Source: Neodontobutis hainanensis
Taxonomy: Eukaryota; Chordata; Actinopteri; Gobiiformes; Odontobutidae
NCBI GenBank assembly: GCA_024349245.1
Contig: JALDNG010000088.1
Coordinates: 1,390,001-1,454,000, forward strand
Direction of reading: 5' to 3'
Length of the DNA stretch: 64,000 nt
Below are positions 26,601-36,270 of this stretch, in pieces. Positions within the stretch are counted from its first letter, which is position 1; each line of letters opens with the position of its first letter. The position numbers and the translations under genes are program-made. Below the pieces are notes generated by a model. It searched no databases and had not been told where the DNA came from. It was given only the letters and a program-made list of their open reading frames with translations.

Positions 26601-29600
26601 AATGCAGTAGGAGCAGAAGGAGTGTGTGAGCTGATTTCATCAGCATTGCGTGATGACTTGTGTCTATCACATAATCCCTGCTGATCTGCTGTCCCAGTGC
26701 ACTCAGGTAATCCAACGTTGCATACAAAGTCAGGATATTAGACACAATCACAGCAACATGCATCAAGCAAATATGAAATCAAGTGGGCTTCAACACAGAT
26801 GTTGTAGCAGAAACACATATTCAAAATATACATTATTGAGTCCAAGTGTAAAGCTTCCCTTAACTTTATTAATTCAACCGAGAGGATATTAAAATGTAGG
26901 TGAGTAAAAAAGTGTACATGTTACGTCTGGTTCTACAGAGTGTCAAGGAGGATTAGGGTCACTGTAAAAAATGTTTTGAGATATGACTTCTGAGATTAAA
27001 GTGGGTGCCTTTTAAGGGACAGATTTTGTAGGAGAGTTGTGAGAAAAGCACCACATCCTTTTTGGGATCTACTCCATCAATGTCTGGTTTGTTGTCCTAT
27101 TTTTAAATGTGTCTCTAGACTTTATTTTATAAAGGTTGAATTACAAAAGACTGAAAAATTAAAACCACAGTGATGCCAATAGTCGGTGCCAACATTTGGC
27201 ACTGATTTTGAATGACTGCATACATGTCCCCTCTGCTCTCTGCCCTCACATGTTTCTTCTGTGGTGTGCTTCAGCAGGCTGCTCTGGGAGGTAAACAGTG
27301 TGGACCGACTTTACCTTCAATTTTAGCATCATCTTATTCTGACTGTGTCCCCATCTCCCCACTGCTCTTTTATCACTGCTGCTACCACTAAGTCATCATG
27401 CTATGTCTTTCATCTCAGTGCACTAACCACCGTACCATTTTATTTTGTGATGTTTTATTAAGAGATGGGCATTTTTCACAAATAAAATATTTGAGTTTTT
27501 AGCTAAACTTTGAATAATGTTTGAATATATTTTTTTATTTAAATGAAGTTTAATGAGAGAGGCGTTGATTGATAAACATATTTCTTAAAGTCATTTTCTA
27601 ACAATTTGGGGTATATTTAGAAACAAAGTTACAGGCTAAATACTGTGTTTTGTAGCTGAAAATGAAACTGCCTTTTTGGGTGACTTGTGCTACTAGTGGT
27701 GTGTCATTTTGTTAACTAGTGAACTATTAAGGACAAAAATGTTTACTAGTAGTCCTAGTGGATGCCAAATAGCTCACTCCAACTAGTAGACACTTTTTTT
27801 TTTACCAAAATGATCACTGGTGCGACTAGTGACACCTAAGTGTCTACTAGTACTAGTGAGGTATAAAATCGGTCACTAGTGTAACTAGTAAACACACTTG
27901 GTGTACAAGGAGCTCTAGTAAGGTCAGATATGTTAACTAGTGACAGTATATTCTGAGTAGGAGGTGGGACAAGAGCATAAATTGAGCCTACTGTTCCCAT
28001 CTTCTTACAGTCCACAAGTGGTACTAGTACTACTAATATAATTCAAAAGTGTTTATTTTTAATACTAGTAATGGCAAAATACTTACTAGTAGAACTAGTG
28101 AAACTAAGAACGTTACTAGTAGTACTAGTGGACACCAAAATGCTTACTTGTTAACCCAGTTGAGTGTGCATGTCTTCTAGCCTGGCTCCGCCCTCCTATG
28201 TACTTCCGCTCAATTTCATTTCGCTTTAGTACTTAGTCTGGGATCGCTGTATATTCTTAGGTTTCCAGAAATCAATTTTTTGTAGGACCAATCAGCGAAC
28301 AGAGGGAGTGACTTGTTGTTTCCGGTCGGTTTCGGCGCATGACATACGTCACGACCACACGTTAGCGATTGGCTATGGCAGATCCTGAGTGACTCTGGGC
28401 AGATCCAATAGTTTTAAACTTCAACAGAGTTCCCGCATACAAGGAAGTAAACGCTTGTCAATGGAGCGAGGCCAGACTCTCTGTACAAATGAAATGTACG
28501 AGAGTCTGGTAGAACCAGGCTACATGTCTTCCCCATTTCACTGTGGTTTTCTCTCCGGGTACTCCAGCTTCCTCCCACCGTCCAAAGACATGCATGTACA
28601 GGTCAACTGGCAACTCTAAAGTGTCCCTAGTGAAAGAATGAGAGAGTGAATAGTTGTTTGTCACTGTCTGTCTTTTAAATGTTAGCCCTCCGACTTACTG
28701 GCCACTGTCCAGGGTGTACCTTGCCTCAGGCCCAAAGCTGCTGGGATAGGCTCCAGTCACCTGCGACCCCTAATGGGACTAAGCGGTAAACAATAAATTA
28801 AACTAGTAGACCACAGAAAGCCAACTAGTGAATGTGTCTAATGTGATACTTCCACTAGTAATAACAAAATGACTACTAGTAGTACTAGTGGATGCCAAAC
28901 TGTGCAAGTCATTTACACCAAAAATATAGTTACACTGGTGGCAAGGGTGACCAAATTTAGACCTCACTAGTAGGCAAAACAGTTACTAGTAGTACTAGTA
29001 GACACTTGGGTGTCTCTAGTCGCACTAGTGACCATTTTGGACCTCGCTAGTTGTACATGTAGACAAACCTTTTTCTTACTAGTAGTGCTATTAGCACTAG
29101 TGAGGTCAAAAAGTGTCCACTAGTTGTACTAGTGAGAAATTTGTCATCCACTAGTACTACTAGTAAACATTGTTGTCCTTACTAGTTCCCTAGATAATAA
29201 AATGACACCCAAAAAGGCTTACAAGTAAATAAAATTAAGGCAGATCAGAATAAAAACTAAAACGGCTTTCCGTAAGTGGACATGTCTGTTCCACCTCCGC
29301 CTCCTTCTCATGCTCTGTGTGTTGCCGTGTTGACTCAGCGGCAGAAGTGAACAGAGCAGGAACAGGACGAGTGAGCACTGTGTGGACTTTACTGCACTTA
29401 ACCAAAACTCTGCCAGTTGTGATCTGTGGGGAAAAAGCCTATTTGCTCATTATGGATTTATTTCATTTATGGCCAAAAAAATGACATCAAATTGCAAGAT
29501 TTTAATTGTTTTTTATTTTTTGAATATATACTGCCTGTCAAATATTCCTGCCCATCCCTAGTTTTATTTCATTGTAACATATGGCATTTTTTCTGGTTTT

Positions 29601-32600
29601 GCCATTTGTGTAGAAACCTGTAGTTTTTTTCCATTCATTTAACATGTTCATTGTGTGAGAGACTAAGTGGTTTACGTCACTAATGCTTACAGCCGTGTTA
29701 TCTGTGTCGTGCACGTTTGTGACTTGAAAATAAGAGTCTTAATAGTCAAACTTTTGAGTACTTCCTGCTGAGAGGAGCATATCGCGTAAAGCAGCAAAAC
29801 TAGATATTGTATAAAACCATTCTTTGTTCCAACTGTGTATGGGCAATAACACAAAAGCTTTTTATTTATCTATAGTCTAGTGTTCTGCAATTCCACATTA
29901 GACAAATGCTTTCAATAGGTCACATACATAACCGGTCAGTGTTCAGCTGATATTGAGCATATTCAGTGTTTTGTGTAATATCTACTTTGTCAAATGTACA
30001 TTGAATAAACTGATCTGGTTGCTTCAGTGTTTACAGTTTAATTGTGCAAATTCCCAGAATATGCATAGACTTTTTCCATAATGTCAGATAGAAACAGGTT
30101 GTTAATTCTAAGGAAAATATAAAACCCACCAATTTTTACATTCATTAAGAGAGCTAAGAGTTTCTAAAGGTGAAGGTGAGTCATGGTTGGGCATTTGTAA
30201 TACAGGGAGTGCAGAATTATTAGGCAAGTTGTATTTTTGAGGATTAATTTTATTATTGAACAACAACCATGTTCTCAATGAACACAAAAAACTCAATATC
30301 AAAGCTGAATATTTTGGGAATTTTTAGTTTTAGCTATTTTAGGGGGATATCTGTGTGTGCAGGTGACTATTACTGTGCATAATTATTCGGCAACTTAACA
30401 AAAAACTAATTTATACCCATTTCAATTATTTATTTTTACCAATGAAACCAATATAACATCTAAACATTCACAAATATACATTTTTGACATTCAAAAACCA
30501 AACAAAAACAAATCAGTGACCAATATAGCCACCTTTCTTTGCAAGGACACTCAAAAGCCTGCCATCCATGGATTCTGTCAGTGTTTCGATCTGTTCACCA
30601 TCAACATTGCCACAGCCTCCCAGACACTGTTCAGAGAGGTGTACTGTTTTCCCTTCTTGTAAATCGCACATTTGATGATGGACCACAGGTTCTCAATGGG
30701 GTTCAGATCAGGTGAACAAGGAGGCCATATCATTAGATTTTCTTCTTTTATACCCTTTCTTGCCAGCCACGCTGTGGAGTACTTGGACGCGTGTGATGGA
30801 GCATTGTCCTGCATGAAAATCATGTTTTTCTTGAAGGATGCAGATTTCTTCCTGTACCACTGCTTGAAGAAGGTGTCTTCCAGAAACTGGCAGTAGGACT
30901 GGGAGTTGAGCTTGACTCCATCCTCAACCCGAAAAGGCCCCACAAGCTCATCTTTGATGATACCAGCCCAAACCAGTACTCCACCTCCACCTTGCTGGTG
31001 TCTGAGTCGGACTGGAGCTCTCTGCCCTTTACCAATCCAGCCACGGGCCCATCCATCTGGCCCATCAAGACTCACTCTCATTTCATCAGTCCATAAAACC
31101 TTAGAAAAATCAGTCTTGAGATATTTCTTGGCCCAGTCTTGACGTTTCAGCTTGTGTGTCTTGTTCAGTGGTGGTCGCCTTTCTGCCTTTCTTACCTTGG
31201 CCATGTCTCTGAGTATTGCACACCTTGTGCTTTTGGGCACTCCAGTGATGTTGCAGCTCTGAAATATGGCCAAACTGGTGGCAAGTGGCATCTTGGCGGC
31301 TGCATGCTTGACTTTTCTCAGTTCACGGGCAGTTATTTTGCGCCTTGGTTTTTCCACACGCTTCTTGCGACCCTGTTGACTATTTTGAATGAAACGCTTG
31401 ATTGTTCGATGATTCAGAAGCTTCAGCTTCAGAAGCTTGGCTATTTTAAGACTGCTGCATCCCTCTGCAATATATCTCACTATTTTTGACTTTTCTGAGC
31501 CTGTCAAGTCCTTCTTTTGACCCATTTTGCCAAAGGAAAGGAAGTTGCCTAATAATTATGCACACCTGATATAGGGTGTTGATGTCATTAGACCACACCC
31601 CTTCTCATTACAGAGATGCACATCACCTAATATGCTTAATTGGTAGTAGGTTTTCCATATAGCCTATACAGCTTGGAGTAAGACAACATGCATAATGAGG
31701 ATGATGTGGTCAAAATACTCATTTGCCTAATAATTCTGCACTCCCTGTAGACTGAATAAAAATACAGATGGATAAGTTAAAGGCTGCTGAACAAATGGCT
31801 CATTAATAAATTAAATAATAAATTAAACTACTCCTTTTAGAGACTGATGAATGAGAGGCTGAATGGCTACCTGCAGCAGAGGTTAACAGTGTGTTGTGTC
31901 CACAGGGTCAGGGTGCCATCACAGAGAAGCTGCGCAGCCTGAGCATGCACGACCTGACCCAGATCGGCCAGCAAGATGAGAGGGGAAACCAACTTTATTC
32001 CTACAGCTCCCAGTCAGCCAACCCTGCCATGAGGAGGGCTCAGAGCACAGACGCTGCTGATGGGCCAGGTACAAACACTGCCAACTGTGCCAGGCTAAAT
32101 GTCTGCTCTAAACAGGGCTGGAGAGTTATGGTAAATTATGAATAAGAAAAACATCACACAAGTAAATGTTCCCAAAAGCTCCCAAAACTGGACCACAACA
32201 GTTCGTATAACAACTGGAGCAGCACTACATCTCACAGATGTGTAGTTGCCGTATTAAAATATAGTTTAACGAAGAGGTTGCGTTATACTTTCTCACTCTG
32301 TCACATTTATAGACAGTCAAAAAATTCCATCATAATCTACTATTACCTGTCATTTAAAATTTTTATATTTTAAATTAATAGTACATATTATACTTATAAA
32401 CATAAATAGAGGATGGATTATTCAACAGATGACGGCAACAGATGAACAAAAACAGCACTTCCTACTGGACAGGAGTAGGAATTACAATAAATCACTGTAG
32501 ATATTTTTCTATCCCTGCTAAAAGAAAAATGTCAATGACAGAAAATATTCAGTTAAAGCAGCCTCTAGTTAAACGGAACATTGCACATGTTCCTAAACTT

Positions 32601-33071
32601 CTGATCTGGTCTGATTGAAGACATGAGGTTGGGTCATGTTTGGCCAACAAGAATTTCATGGGAAACATTCTTTAGACTAGACATGGTTGGGGGGTGGTAA
32701 ATTCCTCCTTGTGAAAGGTGTAAATGTGTTGCTGTATGTGAGTGATGCAGTGGCACACTAACATTTCTCTTGTTTGGTTATTATTTTTTCTGCTTTCACC
32801 TTGCTGACTTTATGAGAAGTGTACGCTTGCTGGCATTTTAATAAAAGCACTCAGGCAGCTGGCTCTGAGTTCCCAGCAAAAGGGAAAGTAGTGTGTAATC
32901 AGCTCAGACAGGCCGCCTTTAAAAGCTCATGTGATTGAGGTGGAGGTCACATGGTATGATACTTGCTGAAAGTCTTGAACAACCAGCTAAAAACATTTCA
33001 TTTAAATGTGTACCTCATATGGCTCCACATGTAATGTGAAAGATATTGTCATTACATGTGCACAAAAGGTG

Positions 33072-33115
<44 letters not shown>

Positions 33116-34027
33116 TTTATTTATTAAAGTGTTATGCACATCAGTGCACAGCTTATAAAGACACTCACAACAATTCAAACAGATGACTGCAGAACGACCC
33201 ACAGATTAAAGATACAAATGGATAAATACATCTCATCAGACAGTATACAAAACGTTCTATCCCAGGCTTTACAAATAAAAGTAAAAAGTATGTGAACCTT
33301 TGGGAATTTCAAGGTTTTCTAAATAAATTTGTCTTAAAATGTGATCTTCATCTAAGTCTGGGGTATTGACCAACATAATGTGTCTAAAAATAGTTGTTAA
33401 TTGTGGTCAGGTTTTAGCACCCGTTAATACGTTGGAGGTGTGGGCTACAGTTTACAGTAATACAGCAGTATTTTTAATTTGACAACTTTGTTTTAAAAAA
33501 CGAACTTTCAGCAAACAATAAAAATAATAAGAATGGATTAGATTTATATGGCACTATTTTCCCTAGGGACTCAAAGCTCTTATTCATTCATTTCAGTAAA
33601 GTTTCTACTGCCTATGTTTTGAGCAGTTGTTCATTTATAAAGGCCTTTGGTGTTTATCCACAGAATAACCTTTTGCATACTGCCCTCTGCTGGCCCAGCT
33701 GCAGCACTGTTGTTTTACAGACTTGTGATTGTTGGTGTCTTTTAGAGTACTTTTATGAGCCGGAGGAGAGGACGGACGAGGAGGCCGAGGCCACCTTCTC
33801 TGAAGATGAGGCTGTTACTCAGAAAGGACTTAGACGATCACAGAGTGTCAAACTCACCCGATCCAGGCTGCGCAAAGATGTACGTTTGGGCTCTGGATAG
33901 AAAACACTTTGAGAATCCAAATACAAGTCCCTCACTGGGCTTCTCTTGTTCTTAGGTTCGCTATGGATCTCTGAAGATTAAAGGCAAGAAGAGACCGGCG
34001 CTCAGCTCTGTCAACTATGGGATGTGA
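14617..34027 (+). CDS. reep3: reep3, complete gene (8 coding exons, 261 aa)
   Basis: Receptor expression-enhancing protein 3 is an ER membrane-shaping protein of the TB2/DP1/HVA22 (DP1/Yop1) family; the vertebrate proteins bind microtubules and help clear ER from mitotic chromosomes. Coding join: 14617-14648, 22017-22089, 25802-25878, 25955-26075, 26224-26337, 31906-32068, 33746-33879, 33956-34027 (786 nt, frame open throughout). Residues 1-100 hold the hydrophobic hairpin region ([64 protein letters not shown]). Residues 102-139 are the conserved [20 protein letters not shown] block. The C-terminus has an acidic [12 protein letters not shown] stretch, [10 protein letters not shown] and a basic [14 protein letters not shown] end, which favour REEP3 over REEP1, 2 and 4. 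Human REEP3 is 255 residues. Which teleost paralogue (a or b) this is cannot be decided. Confidence 0.95.
14649..15786. other. reep3 intron 1, proximal part
   Basis: No exon is visible on either strand before the Harbinger element at 15787. Ordinary AT-rich intron sequence. Confidence 0.5.
15787..16474. mobile_element. PIF/Harbinger-type non-autonomous transposon, 688 bp
   Basis: It is bounded by the 3-bp target duplication TAA (15784-15786 and 16475-16477), the TWA signature of PIF/Harbinger. The termini AGGCCTGTTCACACCGGG (left) and AGGCCCGTACACACCGGG (right, reverse-complemented) match over about 28 bp with 3 mismatches. The interior is CpG-rich with repeated GCG-AAAACGC-type subterminal motifs. 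A 67-codon frame at 16139-16342 is present, but I see no transposase or Myb-like domain in it. It lies in reep3 intron 1. Confidence 0.85.
16478..20130. other. reep3 intron 1, middle part
   Basis: No exon found. At about 18361-18412 there is a segment (ACTCGATTAATTGAAACC ... AGCTCCAGCACTACT) typical of the end of a common fish hAT-type repeat. A matching opposite-end motif (AGAGCTGCAACTAACAATTA) occurs at about 20864. Both look like separate degraded fragments. Confidence 0.4.
20240..20545 (+). repeat. Unclassified dispersed repeat, copy 1
   Basis: It shares a series of blocks in the same order with 41195-41460: GCACAGACC, AACAAAAACAAGTCTGTG, GGACAAAAAGTACTGTAAAT and TTCAGGAGG-GGATGTG. No terminal repeats or coding potential were recognised. 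Confidence 0.6.
20546..22016. other. reep3 intron 1, distal part
   Basis: No exon is seen before the acceptor at 22015-22016 (TTTGTTCACAG). It contains the hAT-like end at about 20864 and a degraded repeat near 20755-20850 (CTCATTTATTAAAGG type). Confidence 0.4.
22017..22089 (+). CDS. reep3: reep3 coding exon 2
   Basis: It completes Val11 and encodes [18 protein letters not shown] then KNVKEY, the first half of the membrane hairpin. The acceptor is TTCACAG and the donor GTAAGT. It ends in phase 0. Confidence 0.95.
23231..23420 (+). repeat. tRNA-derived SINE, family B, copy 1
   Basis: A tRNA-like head with an A box (TAGCTCAGTGGGTAGAGC) and a B box (GGTTCGATTCCC) is followed by the widespread fish 3' tail TAAGTCGCTTTGGATAAAAG and a short TAAATG repeat. 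It lies in reep3 intron 2. It is too diverged outside the tRNA head to be a functional tRNA gene. A second copy is at 52095-52319. Confidence 0.9.
23816..24065 (+). repeat. hAT-type transposon end fragment
   Basis: It starts TAGGGATGGGCA, the same terminus as the right end of the hAT element at 27460-29560. It shares internal blocks with it in inverted orientation (AACTGGCAG, GTCCACAC, GTCCTGTTCCTGCTCTGTT). The opposite end is missing. Confidence 0.65.
25802..25878 (+). CDS. reep3: reep3 coding exon 3
   Basis: It encodes [20 protein letters not shown] then DLSLA plus two bases of Trp61, a hydrophobic segment of the TB2/DP1 domain. The acceptor is TTTGTAG and the donor GTTAGT. The next intron is only 76 bp. 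Confidence 0.95.
25955..26075 (+). CDS. reep3: reep3 coding exon 4
   Basis: It completes Trp61 and encodes 40 residues including [20 protein letters not shown] and [19 protein letters not shown], the most conserved part of the REEP family. It ends in phase 0 at a GTAAGA donor. Confidence 0.96.
26224..26337 (+). CDS. reep3: reep3 coding exon 5 (GC splice donor)
   Basis: It encodes 38 residues, [20 protein letters not shown] to SAAVK, on the cytosolic side after the membrane hairpin. The exon must end at AAG (26337) to join GQGAITEK in exon 6. The intron therefore begins GCAAGT, a GC-AG intron with an otherwise perfect donor consensus. Confidence 0.94.
26338..27451. other. reep3 intron 5, proximal part
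   Basis: No exon is visible between the GC donor and the hAT element. Ordinary AT-rich intron sequence. Confidence 0.5.
28162..28797 (+). repeat. SINE family A, copy 2, 5'-truncated and split
   Basis: A short SINE segment (GAGTGTGCATGTCTTC, 28162-28177) continues after the MITE at 28523 (CATGTCTTCC ... TTCTCTCCGGGTACTCCAG) and runs to the AGCGGTAAACAAT tail. It sits inside the ACTAGT array. Confidence 0.75.
28178..28522. mobile_element. MITE inside the SINE, CATGTCTTC target duplication
   Basis: The termini are TAGCCTGGCTC (left) and TAGCCTGGTTC (right, reverse-complemented). The flanks are CATGTCTTC (28169-28177) and CATGTCTTC (28523-28531); this identical 9-mer is one original SINE sequence duplicated on insertion. 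An 8-9 bp duplication suggests a hAT-like mechanism. There is no coding frame. Confidence 0.8.
29569..30202. other. reep3 intron 5, between the hAT and DD37E elements
   Basis: No exon or recognisable repeat. Confidence 0.4.
30203..31747 (-). mobile_element. Tc1/mariner element, DD37E type, 1545 bp
   Basis: It inserted at TA (30201-30202 and 31748-31749). The terminal inverted repeats begin CAGGGAGTGCAGAATTATTA and match perfectly for 25 bp (30203-30227, 31723-31747). Related subterminal copies (GTGCATAATTATT type) lie near 30375 and 31550. A single transposase frame is on the minus strand. It is an almost complete autonomous element in reep3 intron 5, antisense to the gene. Confidence 0.93.
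30513..31525 (-). pseudogene. DD37E Tc1/mariner transposase, one C-terminal frameshift
   Basis: This is a cut-and-paste DDE transposase. The 315-codon frame from Met at 31525 starts with paired helix-turn-helix DNA-binding motifs ([20 protein letters not shown] and [17 protein letters not shown]). The catalytic residues follow in VLWTDEM (first Asp), [11 protein letters not shown] (second Asp) and [10 protein letters not shown] (Glu). Exactly 37 residues separate the second Asp from the Glu, which defines DD37E. The frame ends early at 30578. The expected family C-terminus ([20 protein letters not shown]) is present in another frame just beyond, ending at a stop at 30513-30515, so a single indel near 30610 probably inactivated it. 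Vertebrate DD37E Tc1-like transposons have been described as the TRT group; membership here is inference. Confidence 0.88.
31906..32068 (+). CDS. reep3: reep3 coding exon 6
   Basis: It encodes [20 protein letters not shown] and a serine-rich linker ([20 protein letters not shown]). The acceptor is GTCCACAG and the donor GTACAA. It ends with one base of a Glu codon. LRSxSMHDLT is shared across REEP1-4, and the MHDLT form fits REEP3. Confidence 0.93.
32069..33255. other. reep3 intron 6, 5' part
   Basis: No exon is seen. It contains an (AT)n tract at 33076-33111. Confidence 0.4.
33076..33111. repeat. (AT)n microsatellite
   Basis: Uninterrupted AT dinucleotides in reep3 intron 6. Confidence 0.9.
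33256..33470 (+). repeat. Tc1-like transposon 5' fragment
   Basis: It shares AAAGTATGTGAACC, CATAATGTGTCTAAAAATA, CAGGTTTTAGCAC and TTGGAGGTGTGG with the Tc1 relic at 43050-43890. Only the non-coding 5' arm is present. It lies in reep3 intron 6. Confidence 0.65.
33746..33879 (+). CDS. reep3: reep3 coding exon 7
   Basis: It encodes [20 protein letters not shown] then [16 protein letters not shown] and a basic end. EKTDEEAEGPYSDNE-like and KGLRRSQS motifs match REEP3 specifically. The donor is GTACGT; the following intron is 76 bp. Confidence 0.94.
33956..34027 (+). CDS. reep3: reep3 coding exon 8 and stop
   Basis: It encodes [20 protein letters not shown] then YGM and TGA (34025-34027). VRYGSLK followed by KKRP is the REEP3 C-terminal signature. 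The tail is a few residues longer than in human. Confidence 0.94.
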   Translation, partial: VRYGSLKIKGKKRPALSSVNYGM

Positions 34028-35234
34028 AGACTACTGGTCTCACAGGCTCTGCACACAGCTTTCGGTGGATTCTGTTGTCAGTCTTCTGATCCTGTGTACT
34101 CTAGTCTATTACAACGTTTCGGCTGGCATATTTATAATGAGCTGAATCCAAAGCGCTCACAAATCTCTGGATCTTTGGGTTCATTTGTATGTGTGCCTTT
34201 TATTTGGTTTAATGATGTTGTACTATGCGAGTTCTCTTTTAGGATTTTTGTGATGTCTGAGTTGTCTTCTATAATTGTATTCTATCATTTTAAAGCTCCA
34301 AACACCAGTAAGGCCACAAAAAAGCAAACTTCGGCTGGAACCAGGTTGTTCTGGTCTTTAACATTTTCAGGTTGACCTGGATGACCCGAGAACCTTCACT
34401 GGCATATAATCCTTTATGTTAAATAAAATGGGCTCCACACAATGACTCCTAAGGAATTGAAAGTAGTCTCCTTGTTTACATCAGGTCTGAGTGGATGGAA
34501 AGGGACCAGAGTAATTGTTTGGATGGAATAGACAAGGCATTAGGATGGCTGGCCAGGCTACCTTTTGATTAAAAACAGAGGCTTTCTCCTGTTGGTCATT
34601 TCTCACCAGACACAAATGTGTTAAACAGATGCTTTTTATAAATTCATTGGCTATTGCTTTAGTCACGCATGATTTTATTTTCATTTCGAAATGCAAACCT
34701 TTTTATGTAAGGCTCATACTACTGAAATGGTGACTTTAAAATGCTTATTGATCTCCTTTTTAGTTTGTAAAAAAAAAAAAAAAAAAACTATGAAAAAAAA
34801 AATACCCCCCAAAAAAACCAAGGTCACAGATAATGTTTGCTTCTTGGCTGTCTTACAGGATTGGTTGTTGATATTCTAGACCATCAGTCACATAACGTCA
34901 ACCATATAAAGATTTCTAAAATCATGCATGGTGATGTAATACTGCTGCTGTTCTGCAAACAAGTTTTAATATGAAAAGACATTGTGGACAAAGCCTTAGG
35001 ATAATACTATGGTGGCTTTGCTTCAGAAGTATGTCACATTCCACAGCCTGCAGGACACCAGTTGCCACCAACACAGCCCCGTCTGTACAAACACAAAAGT
35101 ACTCAAAGACTAAATCCATTCTTTCAACATTTTTTTTTTTTTTTTTTTTTTAACTATTCTTGTAAATTGTGATCTGTATTGTAAATGTCATTGTGCTGCC
35201 TTTGGAGTTTTTGGAGTATTGTAGCCTCTATTAC
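34028..35234 (+). other. reep3: reep3 3' UTR and downstream DNA
   Basis: A canonical AATAAA at 34422-34427 is a plausible poly(A) signal about 400 nt after the stop. The segment just before it (34370-34410, GACCTGGATGACCCGAGAAC) resembles a dispersed repeat near 4590. Poly-A (34770) and poly-T (35127) runs follow. Confidence 0.45.
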
Positions 35235-35604
35235 TTGGCAAAGTGGTTAGCACTCCTGCCTCACAGCAAGAAGGTTGTGAGTTCAAATCCCGGCCAACTC
35301 AAACATTCTCAGCCGACTCTGGTCTTTCTGTGAGGAGTCTGCATGTCCTCCACGTGTTACTGTGGGTTCTCTCCTGGTACTCCGGCTCCTCCCACCGTCC
35401 AAACACATGCCTGTAAATGTTAATCGGCAACTCTAAAGTGTCCCTAGTGAATGAATGTGAGAGTGAATAGTTGTCTGTTACGGTCTGTCTCTAAATGTTA
35501 ACCCTGAAACTGGCCACTGTCTAGGCCCAAAAGCTAGGCAAAAAGGATAGGCTCCATTCATCCGCAACCCCTAACAGGACTAAGCGGTAGAAAATTAATG
35601 AATG
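35235..35604 (+). repeat. tRNA-derived SINE, family A, copy 3
   Basis: The most complete copy here: A box AGTGGTTAGCACTCC, B box GAGTTCAAATCCC, the CTCCGGCTCCTCCCACC body and the AGCGGTAGAAAATTAATG tail. Confidence 0.85.
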
Positions 35605-36268
35605 TATTGTAGCCACTTTGTCACATCTAACCTCCAAAGTGTTTGTTGATACCGTTGTTGCCTGTCATCTCATTTTCTAATGTAAGATGGCTGTAGACTA
35701 CAGCACAGACGTGGTATCTTTTTTTACAAAAGTCACTTGTATGCTGTTTCTATGGCTTGGGCTTTTTTACACGTACATAAAATGTTTAAACATTTATTTT
35801 TAGGACAGTGGTTTTCATTCATGATGCAGAGATGTGTAATAATTAAGGCTTCTCAGTGTGCCTCTCTTTTCTTGTGGCGGTGAAATGTTTATTCAATGCA
35901 CACCTGATGATACAAGGGAGCTGCTCTAAAAAATTACTAGTTTACTGGTGACAAAGCAAAATGACAAGCCTAGTGTGATTGTAATGTAATGAAACCAAAG
36001 CTTCACTCTTCACTGGGACTCAGCCTGTTTGAAACTTGGGGATGGGTAATGTGTTATACCAAAACCTTTTTGTTATATTGGGACTACAAAATGGAATGAA
36101 AAGTAAAGTTAATACAAATAATTTGGCAAGAAAAAAATATTAATAAAAAGAAAGCACACTTGATGTAAATTAGTTTATTATGCTTGAAATAATTCCATTT
36201 CTGCAAAGAAAATACAAATGTTCATAACACAATGGAGTTTATGGATATTTTATTTATAATCAATTCTG
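35605..36268. other. Intergenic, reep3-nrbf2
   Basis: No feature recognised. Confidence 0.4.
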
Positions 36269-36270
36269 TA

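Larger units (their letters stand above)
27671..29217. repeat. ACTAGT palindrome array with terminal inverted repeats
   Basis: The ends are CCTTTTTGGGTG (27671-27682) and its exact complement (29206-29217). They continue as a longer imperfect inverted repeat (GTGTCATTTT ... AATGTTTACTAGTAG on both sides). Between them I count 32 exact ACTAGT hexamers, 16 in 27692-28129 and 16 in 28802-29186, plus one-base variants. Seven pairs are spaced exactly 9 bp apart, giving 15-bp ACTAGTnnnACTAGT units. There is no coding potential. The array is interrupted by a SINE at about 28162-28797. It looks like a foldback or MITE-type element with transposase-site-like repeats, but the class is unknown. Confidence 0.8.
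27460..29560. mobile_element. hAT-type non-autonomous element carrying nested insertions
   Basis: It is flanked by a perfect 8-bp target duplication, GTTTTATT (27452-27459 and 29561-29568), the hAT hallmark. The left end is AAGAGATGGGCA and the right end (reverse complement) TAGGGATGGGCA. The outer arms are 27460-27670 and 29218-29560. The middle is occupied by the ACTAGT element with a SINE and a MITE inside it. No transposase frame is present. It lies in reep3 intron 5. Confidence 0.85.

Noticed and set aside
33002..33202. Minus-strand frame with Ile-Tyr repeats
   Set aside because: It is a translation of the (AT)n microsatellite; the same applies to 50294-50630.
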